From Vicingaceae bacterium (GTDB taxonomy: Bacteria; Bacteroidota; Bacteroidia; Flavobacteriales_E; Vicingaceae): DNA of 64,000 bases. This document shows positions 52,986 to 62,439 of this stretch, one piece after another (position 1 is the first letter of the stretch; each line of letters opens with the position of its first letter). Both the position numbers and the translations under genes were made by a program. Where the stretch lies: positions 1 to 64,000 of the forward strand of contig BPHE01000013.1 of assembly GCA_026003395.1 (NCBI GenBank), in the 5' to 3' direction. The notes under the pieces were generated by a model, which was not told the origin of the DNA, did no database searches, and worked only from the letters and a program-made list of their open reading frames with translations.

Positions 52986-55109
52986 ATGAGCCATTCTAAT
53001 TTACCTATCAATCAAGTAAACCTTTTGTTTTATAAAAACTTGCTTAAGGATCTATTTGCAGATCATCCCGAAAAAACTTTCAACATAATCGAATTGTATA
53101 CATATGTAGGTGCCAAAAGTAAACCTGAAAAAAAAATCATCCGGCAAATCCTGAAAGAACTTAAAAGGGAAAATATTGTACAGGGAATCAACCGCGGTGT
53201 TTTTAGATTGGCAGTAAATAATAAACAGTTTACGGGTACATATCATGTCTATAGTCCATATCATGCCGTTTTTATTGACGATTTAAACTTGCATGAAATA
53301 CGCGTGAAAAATCACAAACAACACACTGCTCTTCATGGCGACAAAGTTGAAGCCAAAGTGAAAAAAAACAAAAAAGGCACCTATGCCATTATCACAAAAG
53401 TTTTAGAAAGAAAAAAGGACCAATTTACCGGCGTCTATCACGATAATGGTTCCCATGGCTTCGTAAGCATCAATGACAATAAAGTGAATGTGGATTTTTA
53501 TATCCCTAAAGAAAATAAAAAAAATGCAAAGAACAAGGACGTAGTTTTGGTGAGATTAGTAGCTTGGGACAATCCCCAAAACAAACCTGTGGGAAAAATA
53601 ATAGAAGTTATCGGTAAACCGGGTGTTCATGAAACAGAAATACATACCATTCTTGCTGATTTTGGTCTCCCATACAGGTTTCCAAAAAATGTAGAAAAAG
53701 CTGCAGCCCAAATCCCGGATATAATCCCCGAAAAAGAAATTTCTAAAAGAAAAGATTTCAGAGACATCACTACCTTTACCATAGACCCTGAAGATGCCAA
53801 AGATTTTGATGATGCACTATCTATTCGAAGATTAACCGGCGACTTGTATGAAATAGGTGTCCATATAGCCGACGTGACATATTACGTAAAACCGGGAGAT
53901 ATTATCGATCAAGAAGCCCAAAAACGTGCCACCTCTGTTTATTTGGTTGATCGTGTGGTGCCCATGCTACCCGAAAAACTTTCCAATGAATTGTGTTCAT
54001 TACGTCCTAATGAAGACAAACTTACTTTTTCTGTTGTTTTTCAAATGGATACCAAAGGCCATGTTCACAATTATTGGATAGGCAGAACCATCATTCATTC
54101 CGACAGGAGGTTTACGTATGAAGATGTGCAAAAGATCATCGAAACTCAAAAAGGACCTTTTGCCGGGGAAATCAAAATACTCGACGATATTGCAAAAATT
54201 TTAAGACAAAACCGATTTAAAAACGGATCCATCCTATTTGATAAAAGTGAAGTGAAATTCACACTCGATAAGAACAATGAACCCACAGGAGTATATTTTA
54301 AAGTAATGAAAGATGCCAACCATCTGATTGAAGAATTTATGCTTTTAGCCAATAAAACCGTTGCCGAATTTTTTGAATTCAAAGTAAAAAAACCGAAGAA
54401 ATTCTTTGTGTTTCGAGTACACGATGCCCCTGTGTATGACAAATTGGAAGAATTTAACAATTTTGTCAAAAGATTTGGATATAAAATTTCCATCCACAAT
54501 CCTAAAGACCTTTCAAAATCTTTCAACCGTCTACTGGAAGAAGTAAAAAATAAACCCGAACAAGATTTAATCGAACAACTGGCTATACGCACCATGGCCA
54601 AGGCCTATTATTCAACAGAAAATATCGGGCATTACGGATTGGCTTTTGATTATTACACCCATTTCACCTCTCCGATTCGACGCTATCCGGATGTTATGGT
54701 TCACCGTTTGTTGAATCATTACTTGACGGAAGAAGGTAAGTACAAGAAAAAAGATTTTGATTATCTGTGTAAACACTCTTCCGATATGGAGAAAGTAGCC
54801 ATGGAAGCCGAAAGAGCATCTATAAAATACATGCAAGCCAAGTATATGTTAAAACAAAAAGGTGAAATTTTTGATGCTATCATTACAGGAGTGACCGAAT
54901 GGGGTATATATGCCGAGATACTGGACAATAAGTGTGAAGGCATGATAAGAATAAGAAGTTTAGACGACGATTACTATTATTATGATTCGGACAACTACCG
55001 TCTCATAGGCAAAAAATTTAAAAAAACCTTTCAACTCGGACAAAAAATAAAAGTGCGGGTAAAAGAAATAAATTTAGAAAAAAAACAAATAGAATTTGAA
55101 TTGATTTAA
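52986..55109 (+). CDS. rnr: Ribonuclease R
   Basis: 707 aa. 3'-5' exoribonuclease that degrades structured RNA. N-terminal winged-helix-like region (SKPEKKIIRQILKELKREN), cold-shock domains (FTGTYHVYSP, HTALHGDKVEAKV, DQFTGVYHDNGSHGFVSIND), the RNB catalytic domain with the four-Asp motif TIDPEDAKDFDDALSIRR and HIADVTYYVKPGD, then HFTSPIRRYPDVMVHRLLNH. The C-terminal S1 domain (FDAIITGVTEWGIYAEILDN) ends the protein; the Lys-rich tail of E. coli RNase R is absent. Starts 59 nt after the KAS III gene. Confidence 0.96.
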   Translation: MSHSNLPINQVNLLFYKNLLKDLFADHPEKTFNIIELYTYVGAKSKPEKKIIRQILKELKRENIVQGINRGVFRLAVNNKQFTGTYHVYSPYHAVFIDDLNLHEIRVKNHKQHTALHGDKVEAKVKKNKKGTYAIITKVLERKKDQFTGVYHDNGSHGFVSINDNKVNVDFYIPKENKKNAKNKDVVLVRLVAWDNPQNKPVGKIIEVIGKPGVHETEIHTILADFGLPYRFPKNVEKAAAQIPDIIPEKEISKRKDFRDITTFTIDPEDAKDFDDALSIRRLTGDLYEIGVHIADVTYYVKPGDIIDQEAQKRATSVYLVDRVVPMLPEKLSNELCSLRPNEDKLTFSVVFQMDTKGHVHNYWIGRTIIHSDRRFTYEDVQKIIETQKGPFAGEIKILDDIAKILRQNRFKNGSILFDKSEVKFTLDKNNEPTGVYFKVMKDANHLIEEFMLLANKTVAEFFEFKVKKPKKFFVFRVHDAPVYDKLEEFNNFVKRFGYKISIHNPKDLSKSFNRLLEEVKNKPEQDLIEQLAIRTMAKAYYSTENIGHYGLAFDYYTHFTSPIRRYPDVMVHRLLNHYLTEEGKYKKKDFDYLCKHSSDMEKVAMEAERASIKYMQAKYMLKQKGEIFDAIITGVTEWGIYAEILDNKCEGMIRIRSLDDDYYYYDSDNYRLIGKKFKKTFQLGQKIKVRVKEINLEKKQIEFELI

Positions 55110-55126
55110 AAAAAACTTTACTTTTG
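55095..55126 (+). promoter_or_regulatory. Predicted promoter of the T9SS cargo gene at 55155
   Basis: TTTG (55095-55098), 20 nt, TACTTTTG (55119-55126): both match the Bacteroidota -33 and -7 consensus with ideal spacing. It overlaps the rnr stop codon region. Confidence 0.6.
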
Positions 55127-55154
55127 CTTCACTAACCAAAAAAATTAATTAACG

Positions 55155-56183
55155 ATGAAAAAATTTTATTTATTGACATCTGTTTTGTTTCTTGCAAGCA
55201 GTTCGTTTGCACAAAACCGAACTGTAGGTGAAGCACAAAGCAAAACATTAACAAAATTACCCATGGGGGCTTCAGTTAAGACCCCAACAGACACCATTGC
55301 TTCCGATGGAAATAATTGGATTTCGGCATTAAATACTTGGAACCCTCCAACAATTTTTACTGCCACAGTAGGCGGATATGTTGTGGGACATAACGGATAT
55401 GGAGATAAAGCTAAAGCACAAAAGTTTATTTATAATCCGGGTGGTAACTGGTATAGAATTGAAGGAGCATTATTATGGATTGGTGGTTATCAATATACAA
55501 GCAATAATCCAAATTCTAAAGTTACTGTTAAGGTTTATAATTCAAATGGTAATGGATTAGCCAAAACCGGCACTGTTACAGACGCTCCCGGAACTGTATT
55601 AGGAAGTGCAGATTTGCTTATTAATTCTATCGATACCAGCGCAGGTGGAGATAATGGTTTCACAGTTGTTACATTTCCAACCCCCATTCAGGTATCTCAA
55701 AATTATTATATAGGAGTGGATCTCTCAACATCTGCAGCCGGCGATTCCATTGGACTGATATCATCAAATGATGGAGGGGCAATTTTTCAAGACTTTTCCT
55801 GGGAACAATGGTCGGACAATAATTGGTATAGTTTGGATACTTCATGGGGCTTAAATATAGATTTAGCTATTTTTGCAATTGTTAGCGATCCTCCGGCTAG
55901 CATAGACGATTTGGGTTATACAAATGGTCTACGCTTCCAAACTTATCCCAACCCAGCAGTTGACAACGTGAATGTTACTTATGACCTGACTGAAAATGCA
56001 AATATCACCATTGAAATTCGCGACCTTAACGGAAGATTGATCAAAAATATCAATAAAGGCAGCCAAATGCCCGGCAGATATGTTGAAAATATTAATGTAT
56101 CCGACTTGTCAGCCGGTCAATATTTGATCTCAGTTAACAAAAACAACAAAAGATTATTCAAAAAAATTAACATAGTTAAATAA
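55155..56183 (+). CDS. Secreted protein with type A T9SS sorting domain (cargo 1 of 3)
   Basis: 342 aa. Signal peptide (KKFYLLTSVLFLASSSFAQ). Body is beta-rich with Gly/Asn (GGYVVGHNGYGDKAKAQKF, WIGGYQYTSNNPNSKVTVKV, YSLDTSWGLNIDLAIFAIVS). The C-terminal ~80 residues are a type A CTD: LRFQTYPNPAVDNVNVTYDL, RDLNGRLIKN, LSAGQYLISV, FKKINIVK. It is paralogous to the 57502 gene (GGYVFGTNKFGNTKG; DVNIAIFAIVQD). No enzyme domain. Followed by a strong hairpin terminator. Confidence 0.9.
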   Translation: MKKFYLLTSVLFLASSSFAQNRTVGEAQSKTLTKLPMGASVKTPTDTIASDGNNWISALNTWNPPTIFTATVGGYVVGHNGYGDKAKAQKFIYNPGGNWYRIEGALLWIGGYQYTSNNPNSKVTVKVYNSNGNGLAKTGTVTDAPGTVLGSADLLINSIDTSAGGDNGFTVVTFPTPIQVSQNYYIGVDLSTSAAGDSIGLISSNDGGAIFQDFSWEQWSDNNWYSLDTSWGLNIDLAIFAIVSDPPASIDDLGYTNGLRFQTYPNPAVDNVNVTYDLTENANITIEIRDLNGRLIKNINKGSQMPGRYVENINVSDLSAGQYLISVNKNNKRLFKKINIVK

Positions 56184-56210
56184 ATTTTTTACGATTATTT
56201 ATTTTTTCTT

Positions 56211-56248
56211 AATTTAGCCCTATGGAAAAGCCATAGGGCTAAATTTTT
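56211..56248 (+). terminator. Rho-independent terminator after cargo 1
   Basis: AATTTAGCCCTATGG (56211-56225), loop AAAAG, CCATAGGGCTAAATT (56231-56245): a perfect 15-bp stem followed by T residues. It ends 21 nt before the next ATG (56270). Confidence 0.85.
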
Positions 56249-56269
56249 AAAAAAATAAACTACAACATT

Positions 56270-57442
56270 ATGAAAAAGAATTACATTTTTACTTTTATGG
56301 CTGCTTCCCTAATTTGTGGAAGCGTAATGGGACAAGGATCCCTGATTGAGCCAACAATGGGAGGAAAAACCCCTATTTCCATTCCCAAAAAAACAATCAA
56401 TTCATCTAAAGCGTTCAATCAATTTTACATTGATTATGATTATGGGGATGAATACCTGGCTACAGATTACAAAAGATTTATCTGGGCATTAAACACCTCT
56501 GATTCTACCGGTTTAATGACGGAATTTCCAAGCTTACAGTTCAATGCCGTGGTTTCCTTTGATAGTATTTTAGATTCTTATAACAATGGTCCTACCTATA
56601 TCCCCGGTACTGATTTTACCAGCATAAGAGTGGACTCTATTTTTGCAGCTGTCGGACACAGTAATGTTTCCGGGACAAATGATACTATTGTATTTAAAAT
56701 TGTAAGTGCAACCGGACAAGGTTATCCACAACCCAATAATGTTTTGAATACTACCACTATCGTTACAAATAGTGGCTTATCTTCCAACAATGATTGGTTA
56801 AGTTCGTTTGTTGCCACAACAACACCAAATTTCACCATGAGCTCTTCGCAAAAATGGGCTGTTGTTCTGGAATACAAAGGCGCCCCGGCCGATACATTTG
56901 GAGTAATTGCCGGATTTGACAATTTAGGTCAATCAGGACAATGCACTTATACTGCAAGAAAATCCTTCTATTTTGGATATGGAGCAAGAGCAAACTCATA
57001 CTCCACTTGGTGGAAATACAAACAATATGGCACTTTACCAACAAGCAATGGCGCCAACATTTTCTATGATTGCAATGGAAATGGTAGTAAAGACCAAGGG
57101 GATAGTGAATCTTATATACAAAATTGGGCCATCTGGGTGCATGTAACTACAGATCCTGCAAGTGGAATAAACGAACTTAACAAAAACGTATCCGCTTCGG
57201 TTTATCCAAATCCTGCCAAAGATTTAATCAATTTGGTATATTCTTTAAATACTAATGGAAATGTGATTATCAATATTAAAGACATCACCGGAAGAACTGT
57301 TTATGAAAAAGTTTCTTCCCTCGCTTCAGGTACTTACAAAGAAACATTATCAACTGATCAATTGAATGACGGAATTTATTTCTTTTCAGTTTATTTAAAC
57401 GGAGAGCTTTCCTCTGTTAAAAAGTTTACAGTTAACAAATAA
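56270..57442 (+). CDS. Secreted protein with type A T9SS sorting domain (cargo 2 of 3)
   Basis: 390 aa. Signal peptide (YIFTFMAASLICGSVMGQ), beta-rich body without recognisable enzyme motif, with NIFYDCNGNGSKDQGDSESY resembling a Ca-binding Asp/Asn-rich loop. Type A CTD at the end: VSASVYPNPAKDLINLVYSL, IKDITGRTVYEKV, LNDGIYFFSVYL, VKKFTVNK. A terminator hairpin separates it from cargo 1; the promoter must lie in or around that hairpin, or some read-through occurs. Another terminator follows it. Confidence 0.89.
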   Translation: MKKNYIFTFMAASLICGSVMGQGSLIEPTMGGKTPISIPKKTINSSKAFNQFYIDYDYGDEYLATDYKRFIWALNTSDSTGLMTEFPSLQFNAVVSFDSILDSYNNGPTYIPGTDFTSIRVDSIFAAVGHSNVSGTNDTIVFKIVSATGQGYPQPNNVLNTTTIVTNSGLSSNNDWLSSFVATTTPNFTMSSSQKWAVVLEYKGAPADTFGVIAGFDNLGQSGQCTYTARKSFYFGYGARANSYSTWWKYKQYGTLPTSNGANIFYDCNGNGSKDQGDSESYIQNWAIWVHVTTDPASGINELNKNVSASVYPNPAKDLINLVYSLNTNGNVIINIKDITGRTVYEKVSSLASGTYKETLSTDQLNDGIYFFSVYLNGELSSVKKFTVNK

Positions 57443-57461
57443 ATTAACAAGATTTTTCTCC

Positions 57462-57491
57462 AAAAAGCCGTGGATTCCACGGCTTTTTTTA
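57462..57491 (+). terminator. Rho-independent terminator after cargo 2
   Basis: AAAAAGCCGTGG, loop ATT, CCACGGCTTTTT: a 12-bp stem with the A-run/T-run flanks and U-tract typical of intrinsic terminators. It lies 20 nt after the stop at 57442. Confidence 0.85.
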
Positions 57492-57501
57492 TTTTTATGC
57501 C

Positions 57502-58491
57502 ATGAATTTTATCTCTCGTATAAAATTTTTTTGTTTATTCACTTGCCTATACAATGCTATATTATATTCACAAACACAAGATTTTTATATTGCCAAACAA
57601 CTTAAACAACACCGTCCAATAAATAAAGTCAATATCGACACACTGAATATCGACACTGTATTTGCCCTGCAAAGTTCAATTTATTTATATAAGAACTCCA
57701 TGGGAGGGTATGTCTTTGGCACAAATAAGTTTGGAAATACTAAGGGGTTTACACATATATCGCAAAAACAACTCAATCCTTTGAAACTCAATAAAGCTAC
57801 AGAAGTTCTCATAGCATTCGGAGAAAAAAAGGCAATGAATGGCAATAGCCAATTAAAGATTTATTTATCAAGCATACAACCTGCTGGTTCCACCGGAGGA
57901 ACATTACCCAATAATACGCAACCGGTTGAAGGACCCGGCTTTACGATGGGTGATACAAGTTTTTTAAGCTTTTCAGCAATCGATACAAACTCTCAAACTA
58001 TGGTATTTACATCTGTGCCCATCAATAATGTTTACAACCTTGTAGGAGATTTTTATGTGACAATCGATTTGCAAGATCTCTATAACAAAGGCGACTCCAT
58101 TGGTATTTGGGCAGATGCTGATGGTGACGGATTTCTTGGTGCCCACGGAAAATATCAGAACAAATGGTATCAGGTCAATACAATTTATCAAAATCAACTT
58201 GATGTAAATATTGCAATATTTGCCATAGTACAAGACAATGTCGGTATTGACGAAAATACCCATCATGGAGAGTTCATTAAAATGGATTTACAAAACCGCC
58301 ACATATATGTTGACCATATAATACCGGGTGTGACGGAATTTTATTGGGTTGATGCAACCGGAAAAATAATTTCAAAAGGGAAAGTCGGATTAGAAAATTT
58401 TCTGTATATTCCTGAAGAATTGAAAGGATTTACATACTTGCTTTTAAAAAATTATGAATATCATTGGGGATTTAAATTGGTTATCCCATAG
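57502..58491 (+). CDS. Secreted protein related to cargo 1, with degenerate C-terminal domain (cargo 3 of 3)
   Basis: 329 aa. Signal peptide (FFCLFTCLYNAILYSQ). The body parallels cargo 1 at 55155 in order and motifs: GGYVFGTNKFGNTKGFTHIS, EVLIAFGEKKAMNGNSQLKI, and QLDVNIAIFAIVQDNVGIDE. The C-terminal ~70 residues keep the strand pattern of a CTD (FYWVDATGKIISKGKVG, FTYLLLKN) but lack YPNP, so recognition by the T9SS is uncertain. Its last 11 nt overlap the convergent mlaF-like gene. It probably arose by duplication of cargo 1. Confidence 0.82.
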   Translation: MNFISRIKFFCLFTCLYNAILYSQTQDFYIAKQLKQHRPINKVNIDTLNIDTVFALQSSIYLYKNSMGGYVFGTNKFGNTKGFTHISQKQLNPLKLNKATEVLIAFGEKKAMNGNSQLKIYLSSIQPAGSTGGTLPNNTQPVEGPGFTMGDTSFLSFSAIDTNSQTMVFTSVPINNVYNLVGDFYVTIDLQDLYNKGDSIGIWADADGDGFLGAHGKYQNKWYQVNTIYQNQLDVNIAIFAIVQDNVGIDENTHHGEFIKMDLQNRHIYVDHIIPGVTEFYWVDATGKIISKGKVGLENFLYIPEELKGFTYLLLKNYEYHWGFKLVIP

Positions 58492-59236
58492 TTTTTTTGG
58501 CATACTGCATCATTCTTGAAGCAAACACAAATTCATTCAATTCTTTGTTATTCGAATGTAATATCGACTCCTTGTTACCATGCCACCATAACTTGCCCTG
58601 ATAAATGAATGCGATATTTTCTCCAATTTCCATCACAGAGTTCATGTCATGTGTAACTACTACGGTTGTAATATTATATTCTTTTGTTATATCCTGTATC
58701 AAGTTATCTATTAGAATAGAGGTTTGTGGGTCTAATCCTGAATTGGGTTCATCACAAAAAAGATACTTTGGATTTAAAACAATAGCACGGGCAATGCCGA
58801 CACGCTTCTGCATACCTCCACTGATTTCGGCAGGAAATAGTTTATTTACGTTTTTTAAATTGACCCTTTCCAAACAAAAATTAACCCTTTTAAGCATTTC
58901 TGCTTTTGACAGATTACTATACATCCTCAATGGAAACATGACATTTTCTTCGACCGTCATGGAATCAAACAAGGCAGAACTTTGAAATAACATGCCAATT
59001 TCACTTCTAATTTCTTTTCTTTCTTTAGTGGAAATTGCATAAAAATCCCTGCCATCGAACAATACTTTTCCACTGTTTGGTTTATGCAACCCCACAATAC
59101 ATTTTATGAAAACTGATTTTCCACTTCCGCTGGCCCCAATGATCAGATTTGTTTTACCTCTCTCGAAAGAAAAAGACACGTCTTCCAGCACCAATTTTTG
59201 TCCAAAAGATTTATATAAGTGCCTGACTTCGATCAT
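58481..59236 (-). CDS. mlaF: ABC transporter ATPase of the Mla/MCE phospholipid system
   Basis: 251 aa. Walker A GASGSGKS (34-41), Q-loop MLFQSSALFDSMTVEENVMF, signature ISGGMQKR (138-145), Walker B YLFCDEP (158-164) and switch His in VVVTHDMNSV. The FDSMTVEENV and DPQTSILIDNLI segments are typical of MlaF. It powers transfer of phospholipids between inner and outer membranes. Overlaps mlaE by 4 nt, and overlaps the convergent secreted-protein gene by 11 nt. No MCE-domain gene (mlaD) is adjacent. Confidence 0.93.
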   Translation of the reverse strand: MIEVRHLYKSFGQKLVLEDVSFSFERGKTNLIIGASGSGKSVFIKCIVGLHKPNSGKVLFDGRDFYAISTKERKEIRSEIGMLFQSSALFDSMTVEENVMFPLRMYSNLSKAEMLKRVNFCLERVNLKNVNKLFPAEISGGMQKRVGIARAIVLNPKYLFCDEPNSGLDPQTSILIDNLIQDITKEYNITTVVVTHDMNSVMEIGENIAFIYQGKLWWHGNKESILHSNNKELNEFVFASRMMQYAKKTMG

Positions 59237-59973
59237 ATAAGCATAATTTGTGTAATGACATAATTAAGTATCAAAACTACTACACTGCTGTAAACAACAC
59301 CCCGGGTACTGGCTTTGCCCACTTCCAATGCCCCGCCACGTACATAATACCCATGATAAGCAGGTATTGAGGTTATAACAATGGCAAAAACCACTGTTTT
59401 GACTAAAGCATAGGTAATGTTGAATGGGTCAAAGTCATACTGAATACCATAAAGATATTGGCTAGTAGTAACTATATCCGATAATTCGGCCACTATCCAA
59501 CCTCCTCCTATTCCAAGAAACATGCTGTAAATTATGACAAAAGGATTGATAATGACAGCCGCGATGATTTTCGGTAGAATTAAATACGAAGCCGAATTTA
59601 CTCCCATGATTTCCAAAGCATCAATTTGTTCGGTTATCCTCATAGAACCGATTTCCGATGCGATATTTGACCCTACTTTTCCTGCAAGTATCAGTGCAAT
59701 AATGGTAGGTGAAAATTCCAATATCACCGATTGTCTGGTCGTGAATCCTACGGTATAGAGTGGTATCCAGGGACTATCAATGTTTGATGCAGTTTGTAAG
59801 GTTATTACTGCTCCCATAAATAACGAAATGATGGCAACAATACCCATGGAACCTAGCCCAATAGCGGCAATTTCGTTGATCAACGACCTGAAAAACATAT
59901 TGTATCTTTCCGGTCGTTGGAAAACTCTTGCCATTAATATAAAATAATTACCTATATGATAAAATAAATTCAC
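59233..59973 (-). CDS. mlaE: MlaE-type ABC transporter permease
   Basis: 246 aa with five to six membrane helices. The MlaE start RPERYNMFFRSLINEIAAIG, GSMGIVAIISLFMGAVITLQ, and the conserved LAGKVGSNIASEIGSMRITE with QIDALEIMGVNS are clear. The start is GTG at 59973; an ATG further in would remove the N-terminal helix that the family keeps. It forms the membrane part of the Mla phospholipid transporter with mlaF, which follows with an ATGA overlap. Confidence 0.93.
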   Translation of the reverse strand: MNLFYHIGNYFILMARVFQRPERYNMFFRSLINEIAAIGLGSMGIVAIISLFMGAVITLQTASNIDSPWIPLYTVGFTTRQSVILEFSPTIIALILAGKVGSNIASEIGSMRITEQIDALEIMGVNSASYLILPKIIAAVIINPFVIIYSMFLGIGGGWIVAELSDIVTTSQYLYGIQYDFDPFNITYALVKTVVFAIVITSIPAYHGYYVRGGALEVGKASTRGVVYSSVVVLILNYVITQIMLI

Positions 59974-59990
59974 GTTTTATCAAAAATCAA

Positions 59991-61073
59991 TTAAAGATAT
60001 TTTTTCCATTTTTTCAATTTAATATCATCAACAAACTCTTTAATCCTTTGTTCTTGATTTTTCTCACAAATAAGCAAGGCGTCTTGTGTATCAACAACAA
60101 TGTAATTTTTCAACCCTTGAAGCACTACCAACTTTTCGTCGGGCACATTGATCATAGTTTGAGATGTATCATAAATCATAACATGCTTGCCAACGATAGC
60201 ATTTTCTTGCTCGTCCTTGGGCAATTTATCATAAATTGACCCCCAAGTTCCCAAATCACTCCAATCAATATCGGCGGCAATCACATAGACATTCTCGGCT
60301 TTCTCCATAATGGCATAATCTACCGATATAGATTTGGTGAGTGAATATATTTTTGATACCGATTCAGCTTCATAAGGTGTTGCAAGATTTGCGAATTCTT
60401 CATTGAACAATTGATATATCTCTGGTTCGTACTTTTTGAATGCCTCGATGATAGTTTGCACATTCCATACAAACATTCCTGAGTTCCATACAAAATCGCC
60501 GGACTCTAAAAATTGTCTGGCCAAAGATAAGGAAGGTTTTTCAGTAAATGTTTTGACTTTAAAAAACGGGAAACGGCCCTGATCGGAAATTTGAATGTAA
60601 CCATAACCGGTATCGGGTCTTGTAGGTGTGATGCCAAGTGTCACCAATGCATTGTTTTCTGAAACAAAATCAAATGCCTGCAAGACAATTTCTTTGAATT
60701 TATCTTGTTTCAATATCAAATGATCCGAAGGCGACACAATAATGTTGGCGTTGGGATTGATTTTTTTTATTTTAAAAGAAGCATAGGCAACACAGGGAGC
60801 CGTATTTTTTCTTGATGGTTCCAAAAGTATATTATTGTCTTGCAGGTCAGGAATGTGTTGTTTCACGAGATCGTAATAATCAGCATGAGTGACCACGTAA
60901 ATGTTTTTTATTGGAATAAATTGTTCAAATCTTTCATAGGTAAGTTGCAACAAGGATTTTCCAATCCCAAGAAAATCAATAAATTGTTTAGGCAGTGATG
61001 TTCGACTTTTTGGCCAGAATCTGCTTCCAATTCCTCCGGCCATTATCACACAATAATTATTTTGATTTTTCAT
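59991..61073 (-). CDS. manC: Mannose-1-phosphate guanylyltransferase
   Basis: 360 aa. Synthesises GDP-mannose from mannose-1-phosphate and GTP, for glycans and LPS. N-terminal nucleotidyltransferase signature GGIGSRFWPKSRTSLPKQFI; also SPSDHLIL (metal-binding Asp), FTEKPSLSLARQFLESGDF, WNSGMFVWN and DIDWSDLGTWGSIYD. There is no second phosphomannose isomerase domain, as expected for this size. It is 9 nt after the aminotransferase gene. Confidence 0.95.
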   Translation of the reverse strand: MKNQNNYCVIMAGGIGSRFWPKSRTSLPKQFIDFLGIGKSLLQLTYERFEQFIPIKNIYVVTHADYYDLVKQHIPDLQDNNILLEPSRKNTAPCVAYASFKIKKINPNANIIVSPSDHLILKQDKFKEIVLQAFDFVSENNALVTLGITPTRPDTGYGYIQISDQGRFPFFKVKTFTEKPSLSLARQFLESGDFVWNSGMFVWNVQTIIEAFKKYEPEIYQLFNEEFANLATPYEAESVSKIYSLTKSISVDYAIMEKAENVYVIAADIDWSDLGTWGSIYDKLPKDEQENAIVGKHVMIYDTSQTMINVPDEKLVVLQGLKNYIVVDTQDALLICEKNQEQRIKEFVDDIKLKKWKKYL

Positions 61074-61082
61074 AATTTAGCT

Positions 61083-62372
61083 TTAAGACAACTTTAACAG
61101 TGCATCTTTGAGTTTTTTGATTATCTCCGGTATGTCTTCTTTTCTTAATGTTCCTACTGAAATTCTGAACCAATTAAAATTTTTTGATGTACCAAAAGCA
61201 TAGAATGGTACGATAGCCAGATTTGCTTCTTTTAATAAGAATCCGGCAATATCCTCGGCATTTTGCAATACTTTGCCATTATACTGTCTGCCTGTAATGT
61301 CAAATTGTACAGAGAGATAAATTGCTGCTTGTGGCGGTATGGCATCAACCTTGAATCCTTCTTCGCGTAAACTCACAAAACCATGATATAAAGCATCTAA
61401 ACGTTGACAAAGCTCATTTTTAAAAACTTCCAAATAATCATCAACCTTTTGATCATCCATAAGAAACTTTGCAGTGGCTACCTGTTCGGGCTTTGGTGCC
61501 CACGCCCCCATGTGACCCAAAACAGATTTCATTTTTTCAATGATTTTTTGAGGCCCGAACGACCAACCTACTCTTACCCCGGTTGCCGCAAATGCTTTGG
61601 ATATACCATCCACATAGATTGTAAAATTTTTCATTTCAGGATAAAGGGTAACCGGATCGTGATGAAAGTTATCTTTGTGGGTTAATGTCCAATAAACTTG
61701 ATCATACATAACATACAAAGGTTTCTTTTTGCCGGCCCTGGCAATATTTTCCTCCAATACCAATTCGCAAATTTTTTCTAATTGATGTCTGGAAAAAACT
61801 GTTCCTGTTGGGTTAAGGGGTGAGCACAAAGCCAATAATGTGGCATCTTGAATATATGGCCGGATATCTTCTGCAACCGGCATGAAATAATTTACCGGCG
61901 ACGTTTCGAAAGCCACACCCTTGGCCTGCATCAAATGCGTGTAATGATTATTGTTCCACGAAGGTGTATGATATAGCACTATATCCCCCGGATCCAATAT
62001 AGTTTTGTATATGGCATAAATCAAAGGCCTTGCCCCCCCGGCCACCAATATTTGATCTATGTTATATTCAAGTCCCAATCTTGTATGAATAAATCTCGAA
62101 ATGGCTTTTCTCAGCTCTAATATCCCTTCGGATGGAGGATAATTGGTCTCCTTGTGTTTGTATGCCTCAATAATCCCTTCTAACAATGAATCCGGAATGG
62201 GGAAAATTTCGGGATTAAAATCTCCAATGGTTAAATTATAAATTTTATGGCCTGCTTGTATTTTTTCCCTTATTTCTCCGGCCAATTTTATGATTTCAGA
62301 GCCAATAAGTGTTTCGGCAGTTTCTGAAACCTTCAATTCAAGCAGATTAGCAGGCATTCCAAATTGACTCAT
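61083..62372 (-). CDS. Class I/II pyridoxal-phosphate aminotransferase
   Basis: 429 aa, aspartate-aminotransferase fold. Motifs are NLTIGDFNPEIFPIPDSLLE, ALCSPLNPTGTVF (PLP-binding Asn), MYDQVYWTLTH and the Schiff-base lysine in VDGISKAFAATGVRVGW. The amino donor or acceptor cannot be deduced. An N-terminal extension of about 40 residues precedes the usual domain start. Followed closely by manC; functional connection is not evident. Confidence 0.9.
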   Translation of the reverse strand: MSQFGMPANLLELKVSETAETLIGSEIIKLAGEIREKIQAGHKIYNLTIGDFNPEIFPIPDSLLEGIIEAYKHKETNYPPSEGILELRKAISRFIHTRLGLEYNIDQILVAGGARPLIYAIYKTILDPGDIVLYHTPSWNNNHYTHLMQAKGVAFETSPVNYFMPVAEDIRPYIQDATLLALCSPLNPTGTVFSRHQLEKICELVLEENIARAGKKKPLYVMYDQVYWTLTHKDNFHHDPVTLYPEMKNFTIYVDGISKAFAATGVRVGWSFGPQKIIEKMKSVLGHMGAWAPKPEQVATAKFLMDDQKVDDYLEVFKNELCQRLDALYHGFVSLREEGFKVDAIPPQAAIYLSVQFDITGRQYNGKVLQNAEDIAGFLLKEANLAIVPFYAFGTSKNFNWFRISVGTLRKEDIPEIIKKLKDALLKLS

Positions 62373-62439
62373 GTTTTTTTTGGCTAAATTAAAAAAAGTG
62401 AGGGAATTGATCGAAAGATTAAAACATCTTTTAAAATTT

